Positions 34,666-43,479 of a stretch of DNA of 64,000 nucleotides are shown here, piece after piece. The notes under the pieces are model-generated. The model was not told the origin of the DNA. It worked only from the letters and a program-made list of their open reading frames with translations, and searched no databases. Numbering within the stretch: the stretch's first letter is position 1; each line of letters opens with the position of its first letter. The translations under genes were made by a program, and so were the position numbers. Source of the DNA: Chloroflexota bacterium. GTDB taxonomy: Bacteria > Chloroflexota > Anaerolineae > Anaerolineales > UBA11579. The stretch spans positions 1-64,000 of the forward strand of contig JABFGG010000017.1 of NCBI GenBank assembly GCA_013112575.1. The letters are read 5' to 3'.

Positions 34666-35457
34666 ATGAGTTGTGATATTCTCGGTCCCATGGCTTCTGG
34701 GCAAAGGCCAATAACAGGCGTAAATCGTACAGGTCGTTCTAAGGAGCCTGATTTGGAAGGCGAAAATCCAGATATGCACAATGAAACAGTTGTAGAATTG
34801 CAAAAGCATCTTGCTGATGCCCATGCCCAACTGGATCAAGCATATGATGCAACGCTGAATGGGTGGTTGAAGATTCTCGATTTGCGGGATAATGAAACTG
34901 AGGGACACACTCAACGCGTGGCTGCCATGACTGTACGTCTGGGGCAATATCTGGGAATAGACCCACAACAATTGGTCTACATGAGCCGCGGGGCTTTGCT
35001 TCATGATATTGGCAAAATGGCCATTTCGGATACAATTATGCAGAAGCCAGGTCCGTTGGACGAGGAAGAGTGGGCCATTGTCCGCCGCCACCCCACCTTT
35101 GCTCAAGAGATCCTTTCATCAATTCCATATTTAAAACCATCGCTTGATATCCCATATTGCCACCACGAAAAATGGGATGGCACTGGTTATCCCCAAGGAC
35201 TGAAGGGCGAAGAGATACCCATTGCCGCACGAGTTTTCGCGATAGTAGATGTGTGGGACGCATTGCGATCTGATCGACCGTACCGCAATGCCTGGCCGGA
35301 AAATGAAGTCATGGCGTATCTCCAAGAGCAATCTGGTAAGCATTTTCAACCGGAGATTGTAAAAGCCTTCGAAATGATGCTTGCAGCTGATGAGACTCCC
35401 AAGATCACGGTCAATAATCATTCTGTCTCAGGAACTGCCGGGCTAAGTCCTCTATAA
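34666..35457 (+). CDS. HD-GYP domain phosphodiesterase
   Basis: A 263-residue protein. After a variable start of about 55 residues with a short helical stretch, it carries an HD domain with HTQRVAAM, LLHDIGKMAI and the extended HHEKWDGTGYPQGLKGEEIP loop, and then VDVWDALRSDRPYR. This full HD-GYP set marks active cyclic-di-GMP phosphodiesterases. There is no receiver or membrane domain, so it is cytoplasmic and stand-alone. The ATG at 34666 has no clear ribosome site and an internal ATG at 34774 is possible. It lies 131 bases after the RiPP-like gene and may share its transcript, which ends at a terminator at 35483. Confidence 0.85.
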   Translation: MSCDILGPMASGQRPITGVNRTGRSKEPDLEGENPDMHNETVVELQKHLADAHAQLDQAYDATLNGWLKILDLRDNETEGHTQRVAAMTVRLGQYLGIDPQQLVYMSRGALLHDIGKMAISDTIMQKPGPLDEEEWAIVRRHPTFAQEILSSIPYLKPSLDIPYCHHEKWDGTGYPQGLKGEEIPIAARVFAIVDVWDALRSDRPYRNAWPENEVMAYLQEQSGKHFQPEIVKAFEMMLAADETPKITVNNHSVSGTAGLSPL

Positions 35458-35482
35458 ATCCTGCTGTTTCCCTGGTAACACT

Positions 35483-35510
35483 AACCGCAATCATCCTGAC
35501 TGCGGTTTTT
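35483..35510 (+). terminator. Terminator after the HD-GYP gene
   Basis: AACCGCA (35483-35489) pairs with TGCGGTT (35501-35507), and the T-run continues to 35510. It closes the peptide/HD-GYP unit. Confidence 0.8.
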
Positions 35511-35599
35511 AATTGCCGAGGTAAGGGCATGGTATAGTAATTAAACGAATCAATTCAAATTTGATTTAATGGTTTCTACTTTATTGACTCAGGTGAATA

Positions 35600-36859
35600 A
35601 TGCAATTGTATAACTCTCTATCACAGCGCATCGAAGATTTTGCTGTGGTGAACAACACAGTCAGGATTTACACTTGTGGGGTGACTCCTTATGATACAAC
35701 CCATCTTGGACATGCCTTCACATATGCAGTAACAGATGTCTTGGTACGCTATCTCGAATACCTGGGTCATAATATCGAATACGTACAGAATGTGACGGAT
35801 ATTGACGATGATATCTTGCGTAAGGCTGGCGAAACAGGGGAAAATTGGATGGAGCTTGGCAACCGCTGGACAACCCACTTTATTAAAGATATGCAACATA
35901 TGAACATCCGCCCGCCGGATCATTATCCTCGGGCAACAGATGTGATCCCGGAAATCGTAACCATGGTGCAGCAATTGATCGATGGAGGGGTTGCATATGA
36001 AAACAATGGAAACGTTTACTACAGCGTAGAGGCCTGGCCAGAATTTGGCAATTTAAGTCATTTGGATCATGACGCCATGTTGCCAATTGCCAATGAACGC
36101 GGCAATAAACCCGACGACACTAACAAAAAAGATCCGCTTGATTTTGTGTTGTGGCAGGCTAAGGTGGGTGATGAGCCCGCCTGGGAAAGCCCCTGGGGAA
36201 TGGGTCGGCCCGGCTGGCACATTGAGTGTTCCACAATGAGTACAATGCTACTGGGTGAGACATTGGATATCCATGTCGGTGGTGGGGACCTTCAATTTCC
36301 TCACCATGAGTGTGAGATCGCCCAGGTAGAACCGCTGACTGGAAAACCTTTTGTACGCGTATGGATGCATGTAGCCATGGTAGAGCATGAAGGCGAAAAG
36401 ATGAGCAAGTCTTTGGGCAATCTGATCATGATGAATGAACTGCTTGAACAGGTGCCGATTGATGTAGCCAGGATCTATCTGGCCTGGCACCACTACCGCG
36501 AAGCATGGGAATATGATGAAGTTGAATTTAAAAAAGCGACTCAATTAACCGAAAAATTGCATCAAGCCTTGACGGTGAAAAGTGCTAAGAGTGACGTGTT
36601 TGACCCCACTCTCCACATCCGGGGTTTTAACGATGCCATGCAAAATGACCTGGATACCCCAGCCGCGCTCAAGGCACTAGGGCAATTTGCAGATGAAATC
36701 CTTGTAGCAGCAGAAGACGGCCAGAACGTCAGTCAAGCTCAACAGGAGCTGTGCCGCTGTGGACGTGTCTTTGGTATGGATTTTGGTAAAGATAATGCCT
36801 ATCCAGAAGTTGTCGAGGGCTGGGAAAAACACCTGCAAAGGTTTGAGCCTGTAGCATAG
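35600..36859 (+). CDS. Cysteinyl-tRNA synthetase family ligase, MshC-like
   Basis: A 419-residue class I ligase. The zinc and HIGH region reads YTCGVTPYDTTHLGHAFTY, unlike the CGPTVYDxxHIGNAR of most bacterial CysRS and like MshC (cysteine:GlcN-inositol ligase). Other ligands are in HIECSTM and FPHHECE. GEKMSKSLGN is the KMSKS loop, followed by HHYREAWEYDE, again MshC-like. The length is nearer MshC (about 410) than CysRS (about 460), and the C-terminal anticodon-binding part is short. It may be the organism's real CysRS, or an enzyme joining cysteine to an amine. It forms a likely operon with add (29 bases apart). Function should not be fixed from name alone. Confidence 0.75.
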   Translation: MQLYNSLSQRIEDFAVVNNTVRIYTCGVTPYDTTHLGHAFTYAVTDVLVRYLEYLGHNIEYVQNVTDIDDDILRKAGETGENWMELGNRWTTHFIKDMQHMNIRPPDHYPRATDVIPEIVTMVQQLIDGGVAYENNGNVYYSVEAWPEFGNLSHLDHDAMLPIANERGNKPDDTNKKDPLDFVLWQAKVGDEPAWESPWGMGRPGWHIECSTMSTMLLGETLDIHVGGGDLQFPHHECEIAQVEPLTGKPFVRVWMHVAMVEHEGEKMSKSLGNLIMMNELLEQVPIDVARIYLAWHHYREAWEYDEVEFKKATQLTEKLHQALTVKSAKSDVFDPTLHIRGFNDAMQNDLDTPAALKALGQFADEILVAAEDGQNVSQAQQELCRCGRVFGMDFGKDNAYPEVVEGWEKHLQRFEPVA

Positions 36860-36888
36860 CCAGACACTAAGCTATAATCCGTTCCACT

Positions 36889-37887
36889 ATGATTGATCCT
36901 CAATTCCCTTTCATCGAACTTCATCGTCACCTGGATGGGGCGGTACGCCTCGAAACTATCTTGGACCTCGGCCGCCAACACAACTTGCCACTCCCCTCTT
37001 TCGAATTAGAAGAATTGCGTCCTCACGTGCAGGTTATTGAGCCACAACCTGGCCTGCTGGCCTTCTTTGAAAAATTCGAGTGGATGGTAGGTATCCTGGT
37101 GGATTACGATGCCTGCCGGCGCATCGCTTATGAAAATATTGAAGACGCTCGCAATGAGGGCATTGATTACATAGAGTTGCGCTTCAGCCCGACTTTTATG
37201 GCACAGCCGCACGGGCTGGTTCCTTCGGGGGTTGTTGAAGCGGTAGTGGAAGGTGTGGAACAAGGCAAACGCGACTTTGGTGTTGAGGCCAATCTGATCG
37301 GGATAATCAGCCGCACATTTGGGCAAGAAAGTGGCATGCAAGAATTAGATGCCTTGCTAAGCCAGCGCGACATGCTCGTCGCCTTGGACTTGGCGGGAGA
37401 TGAGATCAATTATCCAGCTGAACTATTTGTGGAGCATTTTAATCGTGGACGTGATGCTGGCTGGCGTATTACTGTACATGCTGGTGAGGCACAGGGTGCA
37501 GACAGTATGTGGCCTGCGCTCCGGGATTTGGGAGCGGAGCGCATTGGACATGGCACACGCGCTCTTGATGATCCTAAATTGATGGAATACCTGCTGGAAA
37601 ACAGGATCGGCCTGGAAATGAATTTAACCAGCAACTTGCAGACAAGCACCGTGCCCGATTACGCCAGCCACCCGCTCAAAGAAATGTTGGAATACGGTTT
37701 GCTGGTTACGATCAACTCGGATGACCCTGGCATCAGCGCCATTGACCTGCCATACGAGTTCAACGTGGCGGCACCACAAGCAGGCTTATCGGAAGAACAG
37801 ATCCAAAAAGCCCAGTGCAACGCTTTGGAAATCGCGTTCTTATCTGATGAAGAAAAACAGGCTCTGTTGGCTAAGAAAGCGGGCTAA
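36889..37887 (+). CDS. add: Adenosine deaminase
   Basis: A 332-residue TIM-barrel amidohydrolase. Metal and catalytic motifs are complete: ELHRHLDGAVR near residue 10, HAGEAQGADS near 197, GHGTRALDD near 221, and NSDDPGIS near 280. SNLQTS supports adenosine over adenine deaminase (HAGE and the double Asp are family marks). It converts adenosine to inosine in purine salvage. A TATAAT at 36873-36878 only 11 bases before the ATG could give a nearly leaderless transcript. The 3' end overlaps the next, convergent gene by 17 bases. Confidence 0.88.
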   Translation: MIDPQFPFIELHRHLDGAVRLETILDLGRQHNLPLPSFELEELRPHVQVIEPQPGLLAFFEKFEWMVGILVDYDACRRIAYENIEDARNEGIDYIELRFSPTFMAQPHGLVPSGVVEAVVEGVEQGKRDFGVEANLIGIISRTFGQESGMQELDALLSQRDMLVALDLAGDEINYPAELFVEHFNRGRDAGWRITVHAGEAQGADSMWPALRDLGAERIGHGTRALDDPKLMEYLLENRIGLEMNLTSNLQTSTVPDYASHPLKEMLEYGLLVTINSDDPGISAIDLPYEFNVAAPQAGLSEEQIQKAQCNALEIAFLSDEEKQALLAKKAG

Positions 37888-38863
37888 ACGCGGCCTGCCG
37901 GGCTGCTATGAGATTGCCATGCGGTGCTGTGATGGGGGTAACGCAGCCAGTTCCTAAAATAAATCGTTCTCCCTTTGTGGCTTCTATAGCGGCTTTTGCC
38001 TGTTCCTGGATTTGATGGGGCGTACCAAGCACAATATCTTCTTGGCGCTGCCAGCCACCACATAACGCTCCTGAAAACAATTCCTTCGCTTCAACCAATG
38101 AGGGGGCAGTGTCCTGGTCATGCCAGTTGATCACGCTAATGGGGTAATCTACAAAATTATCGAACATGACATCTTCGCCGTGCAGGTGCAGGAGATTCAG
38201 CCAGAGGTCTTGGGTTGTCTCCAGCACTTGTAGATCGTATGGGCGACCAAACTCAGTATATTCATCTCCCGACAAAACGCCGTACTGCGCATGTTGTGTG
38301 GCGAAGAACAGCCCGGCAATGCCTGTTGGAACAATCTCTTTGATGAAATCCTGGGTGGTCTGAGTGATGGTTCTTAGGGCGGCATGCAAAGCATCTGGGT
38401 ACTTGCGCATATGCACAAGCAGCATCTCATCACCGACTAACTTCTTGACTTGCGATAGCGGGTTAAACACTGTTTCGACCACTGGTGTGTCTGGGCCCAC
38501 TGCTGAGACAATAGCTTTTAAGGCGGTCCGTTGATCGCCGAGACGACCCTGAGATGGATCAAGGGGCTTGAGATTCAGCCAATCTTCCGGGTGCTGGATA
38601 GCGCGTTTAGTGTATTGTCTGGTGCCTTCGGAGTTCCCTAACCATTCATCTTCTAAGCCCCAATCTTTGACGCTATAAGCCGACTCGGGGGTCACTTTGA
38701 CAAAGTCGAACTGGTAGCTTTGCTGCCAGGCGATGGTGGCGGCTGCCAGTGTATCCGGGTCCTGGTCATCCACTGGGAAGTGTCGCCATAAAGATACAGG
38801 CACACGCTCGGGGCGAACGCCGGAAAGACAGTCTTCTAATAAAGCACGGGAGGGTTTGGTCAT
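37871..38863 (-). CDS. UroD/MtaA-superfamily protein, non-canonical
   Basis: A 330-residue protein with the uroporphyrinogen decarboxylase fold. The C-terminal GERFILGTGCVTPITAPHGNLIA and the LHLHGEDVMFDNFVDYPI stretch are superfamily marks. The N-terminal substrate loop of true HemE (PVWFMRQAGR) is replaced by VPVSLWRHFPVDD, so the residues that bind the porphyrin carboxylates are missing. HemE activity is therefore unlikely. Relatives include corrinoid methyltransferases (MtaA/MtbA), with zinc held by His and Cys near the C-terminal end of the barrel: HLHGED and GTGC here fit that. It lies 15 bases downstream of an MFS gene on the same strand. Confidence 0.75.
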   Translation of the reverse strand: MTKPSRALLEDCLSGVRPERVPVSLWRHFPVDDQDPDTLAAATIAWQQSYQFDFVKVTPESAYSVKDWGLEDEWLGNSEGTRQYTKRAIQHPEDWLNLKPLDPSQGRLGDQRTALKAIVSAVGPDTPVVETVFNPLSQVKKLVGDEMLLVHMRKYPDALHAALRTITQTTQDFIKEIVPTGIAGLFFATQHAQYGVLSGDEYTEFGRPYDLQVLETTQDLWLNLLHLHGEDVMFDNFVDYPISVINWHDQDTAPSLVEAKELFSGALCGGWQRQEDIVLGTPHQIQEQAKAAIEATKGERFILGTGCVTPITAPHGNLIAARQAAFSPLS

Positions 38864-38878
38864 TTGTGTTCCTTGATC

Positions 38879-40168
38879 CTAGGCTACGGCAGCTGATGGC
38901 TGAACAGTCTTTTCGCGCACGGCGCGCATGGCCAGCCAGGCTGCGCCCATGAAGACCGCGCTGAAAACCCACAGCCAGCGATATTCAAATCCTAGACTTT
39001 CGACTATCCGTCCACCGAGAACCGGCCCAAGCACAGCTGCGGATTGGGACGAAAAATAATAAAGGCCGGTGTAAGCTCCGATCTTGTTTTCATCGCCATA
39101 GTCATAGACGAGTGGAAGACTATTGACATTGACTAAGGCCCAACATGCACCACCTAAAACGAGCACAATACCCAATGTGAGTTGGTCTTGAATGATGACG
39201 TAGCCGAGGATAAATAAGGCGATCATGCCTAACAATCCATAATTGATCGTACGTTTACGTCCCAGGCGGGTGGCGATCAGACCACTGGGCAAGGCAAACA
39301 AAATGAATGCGGCCGCGAAAAGGGTGGTCATCATGGCCGCCTGTCCTGGCGCTAATCCCAGGGAGAAAACGGCAAAGGATGTCAGTCCGGTATTGAGGGC
39401 TTCATAAGCCATGAACCAGAAGAGGATACCTAATAGCACGTAGATGCCACTGCGGTTTTCGCCTGCCCACACTTCCCTCAAGTTTTGCAGCACACTCTGA
39501 CCCTTATCTTTCACATCTTGTTGGATCTTTTCTGGTTCTTTCACAAAGATCAGGGCAACAACCAGGACGGTGACCATCAGGAGTGCCCCGGCAATAAATG
39601 GTGCACTGCGCCCAAATTCATCGAATAATATGCCGCCGCCAAATAAAGCCACGGCTGCCCCAAGGCCGCCCATCAGGTTGATGACTCCATTGGCCTGGCT
39701 GCGCTCTTCGGACGTGAACAAGTCTCCTAGCCAGGCAACCGTGGGTGAACGGAAGAGAGCCATGCCAAAGTTGGTGATGAGGATAAAGACCATGATGGCG
39801 AGGATCGTGTTAGCCAGTGGGATCATAACTAAAGCCACTGCGGCGATGGGCAAGCCGATCATGATCCAGGGTTTACGTCGCCCGAAACGGTTCCAGGTGC
39901 GGTCGCTGCGCGCTCCGGCCCAGGGCTGCACGAATACGTTGATGAGGTTGTCCCAGGTCATGACAAAAAAGGCGAATGTGGGGCCCAGACCAAAGCCTAC
40001 GACATTTGGTATCTCGCGCCCGGCTTCTAAAAGCTGACGTTCAAATTCCGGGTTACCTGCCTGCAAAAAGATGGGGATGAAACTGTTAAAAATAGGCCAT
40101 ACGATACTAATGCCTAAAAAGCCGAAACCAATCAGGAAAGTTCTACCCCATGGGAATGCTTTCTTCAT
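38879..40168 (-). CDS. MFS transporter, GPH/SLC45 sugar-carrier-like
   Basis: A 429-residue protein with 12 predicted membrane segments. The loop after the second segment reads GARSDRTWNRFGRRKPWIM, the signature of GPH/SLC45-type sugar carriers (DRxWxRFGRRxPxI). GGAGG lies upstream of the ATG at 40168. It precedes the UroD-like gene, probably in one transcript, and is divergent from glpK. Substrate is not readable; a disaccharide or glycoside is the family expectation. Confidence 0.8.
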   Translation of the reverse strand: MKKAFPWGRTFLIGFGFLGISIVWPIFNSFIPIFLQAGNPEFERQLLEAGREIPNVVGFGLGPTFAFFVMTWDNLINVFVQPWAGARSDRTWNRFGRRKPWIMIGLPIAAVALVMIPLANTILAIMVFILITNFGMALFRSPTVAWLGDLFTSEERSQANGVINLMGGLGAAVALFGGGILFDEFGRSAPFIAGALLMVTVLVVALIFVKEPEKIQQDVKDKGQSVLQNLREVWAGENRSGIYVLLGILFWFMAYEALNTGLTSFAVFSLGLAPGQAAMMTTLFAAAFILFALPSGLIATRLGRKRTINYGLLGMIALFILGYVIIQDQLTLGIVLVLGGACWALVNVNSLPLVYDYGDENKIGAYTGLYYFSSQSAAVLGPVLGGRIVESLGFEYRWLWVFSAVFMGAAWLAMRAVREKTVQPSAAVA

Positions 40169-40274
40169 TATGTCCTCCTGCAGACATGCTTACTTATATT
40201 CTATCGCGGCCTGTTGATTTAAATGCAGGACAAGTAAAATAGCATAAAAGCGATCTATCATAAGAGGAAATTCA

Positions 40275-41777
40275 ATGCCAGATTTTGTTGGAGCAATTGA
40301 TCAAGGTACCACAAGCACACGTTTTATGATCTTCGATCATGATGGTGCTATTGTCACCTCCGCCCAGAAAGAACACGAACAGATCTACCCGCAGCCTGGC
40401 TGGGTTGAACATGATCCAATCGAAATATGGCAGCGCACCCAGGAAGTCATTCACGAGGCGTTAGACACTGCCAATTTACAATCTGTTGATCTGGCTGCCA
40501 TCGGTATTACCAACCAGCGCGAGACCACTGTGGTGTGGGATAAACAAACCGGGGAACCTTTATACAATGCTCTAGTGTGGCAGGATACGCGCACGGACAA
40601 AATCATAGAAAAACTGGCTGTGGAGCACGGACAGGATCGTTTCCGTGGGAAGGTCGGCTTGCCACTAGCCACGTATTTCTCCGGCCCGAAACTGGTATGG
40701 CTTTTAGAGCATGTCGAAGGGCTGCGCGCCAAAGCAGAGCAAGGGGATGCTCTTTTTGGAACGGTTGACACCTGGCTGAGCTGGAAGTTGACGGGCGGTT
40801 TGCACGTAACGGATGTGAGCAATGCCAGCCGCACGATGCTGATGAACCTCAAGCAGTTGACCTGGGACAAAGCCATCTTGGACGAGATGAGTATTCCTAA
40901 AGAGATGCTGCCGGAAATCCAGGCTTCAAGCAGTGCTTCCGCTTTTGGAGTGACCCAGGCTGACGGACCCTTTGGCGGGGAAGTACCCATCACCGGTATC
41001 CTGGGCGACCAGCACGCAGCCCTTTTCGGACAAACCTGCTTCACGCCGGGAGATGGGAAAAACACTTATGGCACAGGTTGCTTTATGTTGCTCAATACCG
41101 GGGAAGAGATCGTACAATCCGAGAATGGCCTGTTAACCACCATGGCCTACCAGCTTGAAGGCCAGCCAGCAGTATATGCACTCGAAGGCTCTATCGCTAT
41201 CACCGGCGCTCTGGTGCAATGGCTGCGTGATAACCTCGGCTTGATCAAGAATTCTGTAGATGTTGAGACCCTGGCCAGGACCGTGGAGGATAACGGCGGG
41301 GTGTATTTTGTGCCCGCTTTCTCCGGTCTGTATGCTCCTTATTGGCGTTCGGATGCACGCGGCGTGATCGCCGGCTTAACGCGTTACGCCAACAAGGGAC
41401 ATCTAGGGCGCGCTGTGCTCGAAGCTACGGCTTTCCAAACGCGCGAAGTGGTTGAAGCCATGCAGGAGGACTCAGGGGTGCCGCTGGCTGAGATGAAAGT
41501 GGATGGCGGTATGGTTGGTAATGAATTGTTGATGCAGTTCCAGGCAGATATCCTGAATGTGCCTGTTGTGAGGCCTGTGGTCAGTGAGACCACGGCTCTA
41601 GGGGCTGCTTATGCCGCGGGTTTAGCTGTGGGATTCTGGGATGGGCTGGATGACCTGAAAGCCAATTGGAAAATGGATACTACCTGGCAACCATATATGG
41701 ACGGGACGCAGCGCCAGCGTTTATATGCGCAATGGAAAAAAACTGTGACCCGCAGCTTTGATTGGGTTGAAGCCTGA
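40275..41777 (+). CDS. glpK: Glycerol kinase
   Basis: A 500-residue FGGY-family kinase, the usual length. Seen: [16 protein letters not shown] near the start, [12 protein letters not shown], the catalytic region [38 protein letters not shown], and [19 protein letters not shown] with [18 protein letters not shown]. It phosphorylates glycerol to sn-glycerol-3-phosphate for lipid synthesis or catabolism. There is no glpF or glpD next to it. The ATG is preceded by AAGAGGAAA. Confidence 0.95.
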   Translation: MPDFVGAIDQGTTSTRFMIFDHDGAIVTSAQKEHEQIYPQPGWVEHDPIEIWQRTQEVIHEALDTANLQSVDLAAIGITNQRETTVVWDKQTGEPLYNALVWQDTRTDKIIEKLAVEHGQDRFRGKVGLPLATYFSGPKLVWLLEHVEGLRAKAEQGDALFGTVDTWLSWKLTGGLHVTDVSNASRTMLMNLKQLTWDKAILDEMSIPKEMLPEIQASSSASAFGVTQADGPFGGEVPITGILGDQHAALFGQTCFTPGDGKNTYGTGCFMLLNTGEEIVQSENGLLTTMAYQLEGQPAVYALEGSIAITGALVQWLRDNLGLIKNSVDVETLARTVEDNGGVYFVPAFSGLYAPYWRSDARGVIAGLTRYANKGHLGRAVLEATAFQTREVVEAMQEDSGVPLAEMKVDGGMVGNELLMQFQADILNVPVVRPVVSETTALGAAYAAGLAVGFWDGLDDLKANWKMDTTWQPYMDGTQRQRLYAQWKKTVTRSFDWVEA

Positions 41778-41894
41778 TTGGCCAACTTCCCCTGAGGATT
41801 TGGAGCAACGTTTAACCATTTGCTTACAATTCTGATACCGTTCATCGTGTAATATTTTTGTGAATAGCATATGTCTTATTGATGTCCCTTTCAG

Positions 41895-43421
41895 ATGGAG
41901 GTGAAGGATGCTCAAGAAAAATTTTTCCAACCGAAAGTATGGAAGCGAAACCTATTGATCACTGACAAACAAGCCGTCACCATCGTAATATTCGGGGCTA
42001 CCGGAGATCTGACCAAACGCAAACTGCTTCCGGCGCTCATCAACCTCAAGCGCAAGGGGCGCCTGCCTGAGAAATTGCAGGTGGTGGGGTTTGCGCATAC
42101 TGAGTTCACTGAGGAAGAATTTGACCGCTTGATGCGCGAGGGTGCGCAGGACGTAGGCGATCTGGAGATCTCCGACGAGGAGTGGGCAATTTTCTCAAAA
42201 CATTTCACCTACCATCGCGGCAGCTTTACGGATTCAGAAGATTTTAAGGCTCTGGGCCAAAGGCTGAATGAGATCGAAGGTGGGGATGCAAACCGCCTGT
42301 ATTACCTTTCGACGGCCCCACGTTTTTATCCCGATATTGTGAAATTCCTGGGTGAACATGAGCTGGTCAATGAGCAAGCGGGCTGGCGACGAGTGGTGAT
42401 CGAAAAGCCCTTTGGCACTGATCTGGATTCGGCGCACGAGCTTAATGAAGCCATCCATAAGGTCTTGCAAGAAGACCAGATTTACCGCATCGATCATTAC
42501 CTCGGTAAAGAGACGGTGCAGAATATCTTCGTTTTCCGTTTTGCCAATACCATCTTCGAGCCCTTATGGAACCGCAATTACGTTGAGCAGGTGCAGATTA
42601 CAGTGGCAGAGGAAGTGGGGGTTGGCCATCGTGGTGGTTATTATGACCATGCCGGGGTCTTGCGCGATATGTTCCAGAACCACCTGATGCAGCTATTGGC
42701 CTTGACAGCCTCCGAGCCACCCGCAGACTTCAGCGCTGGTCCCTTACGTGACGAAAAAGTGAAGCTCTTGAAATCGGTTCGTCAATTCAAGTCTGAGGAT
42801 GTGGCGCTCAACACCGTGCGCGGTCAATATGCAGGCTATCGGGAAGAGGAGCGCGTAGAATCTGATTCAACCACGGCAACCTATGCAGCCATGCGCTTGT
42901 TCATCGACAATTGGCGCTGGCAAGGTGTTCCTTTTTACCTGCGCTCAGGCAAAAACTTGTCGGAAAAATTAACCCAGATCGTGATCCAGTTCAAGTGTCC
43001 TCCCATAAAGATGTTCCCTTTGCCCTCCGACTATGAGATGGCTTCCAATACGATCTCTTTGTGTATCCAGCCAGATGAAGGTGTGCATCTTGATTTTGAG
43101 GCCAAGGTGCCCGACATGGCCGCTGAGACTAAGACGGTGGATATGGAATTCCATTACGCTGATGATTTTGGCCAGAGGAGCATCCCGGACGCCTATGAAC
43201 GACTGTTGCTTGATGCCTTACAGGGTGATGCGTCTCTGTTCACTCGCAGCGATGGTATAGAAGTCGCCTGGGAGTTGATGGAGCCTATCCTGCAGGCCTG
43301 GGAGAAAGATGACGGCGGCGAGTTGGAGAGTTATTCGCCGGGTTCTGAAGGGCCTGCTGGGGCTGATGAATTGTTGGCAGAAATGGGACACAGTTGGCTT
43401 AGAGGCTGTGTCCACGATTAG
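41895..43421 (+). CDS. zwf: Glucose-6-phosphate 1-dehydrogenase
   Basis: A protein of up to 508 residues. The NADP-binding motif is [20 protein letters not shown], the substrate motif [13 protein letters not shown] carries the catalytic His, and EKPFG and [10 protein letters not shown] are also present. It oxidises glucose-6-phosphate in the oxidative pentose phosphate path. The start is uncertain. ATG 41895 has no ribosome site before it. GGAGG at 41897-41901 instead suits an out-of-frame ATG at 41908, whose 16-codon frame ends TGA at 41956-41958, overlapping an in-frame zwf TTG at 41955. A start at 41955 would give 488 residues and place the Rossmann motif about ten residues in, as in typical Zwf. 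Confidence 0.93.
   Translation: MEVKDAQEKFFQPKVWKRNLLITDKQAVTIVIFGATGDLTKRKLLPALINLKRKGRLPEKLQVVGFAHTEFTEEEFDRLMREGAQDVGDLEISDEEWAIFSKHFTYHRGSFTDSEDFKALGQRLNEIEGGDANRLYYLSTAPRFYPDIVKFLGEHELVNEQAGWRRVVIEKPFGTDLDSAHELNEAIHKVLQEDQIYRIDHYLGKETVQNIFVFRFANTIFEPLWNRNYVEQVQITVAEEVGVGHRGGYYDHAGVLRDMFQNHLMQLLALTASEPPADFSAGPLRDEKVKLLKSVRQFKSEDVALNTVRGQYAGYREEERVESDSTTATYAAMRLFIDNWRWQGVPFYLRSGKNLSEKLTQIVIQFKCPPIKMFPLPSDYEMASNTISLCIQPDEGVHLDFEAKVPDMAAETKTVDMEFHYADDFGQRSIPDAYERLLLDALQGDASLFTRSDGIEVAWELMEPILQAWEKDDGGELESYSPGSEGPAGADELLAEMGHSWLRGCVHD
41908..41958 (+). CDS. Possible 16-codon leader ORF overlapping the start of zwf
   Basis: ATG at 41908 follows GGAGG (41897-41901) at six bases, the best ribosome site in the region. 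The frame reads [16 protein letters not shown] and stops with TGA that shares bases with an in-frame TTG of zwf (TTGA). This layout would couple translation of zwf to the leader. It may equally be a sequencing indel, or zwf may simply start at 41895. Confidence 0.35.
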   Translation: MLKKNFSNRKYGSETY

Positions 43422-43432
43422 CGACATACAAG

Positions 43433-43461
43433 AAAAAAGGGACTGCTCAGCAGTCCCTTTT
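43433..43461. terminator. Bidirectional terminator between zwf and a convergent lipoprotein gene
   Basis: GGGACTGCT (43439-43447) and AGCAGTCCC (43449-43457) form a near-perfect palindrome with an A-run before and TTTT after. It serves zwf on plus and the gene at 43480 on minus. Confidence 0.85.
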
Positions 43462-43479
43462 GCTAGTTATCGATAGGCT

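Noticed and set aside
35600..36859. Assigning a mycothiol pathway
   Set aside because: Only one MshC-like gene is seen, with no mshA, mshB or mshD nearby; the name cannot carry the pathway.
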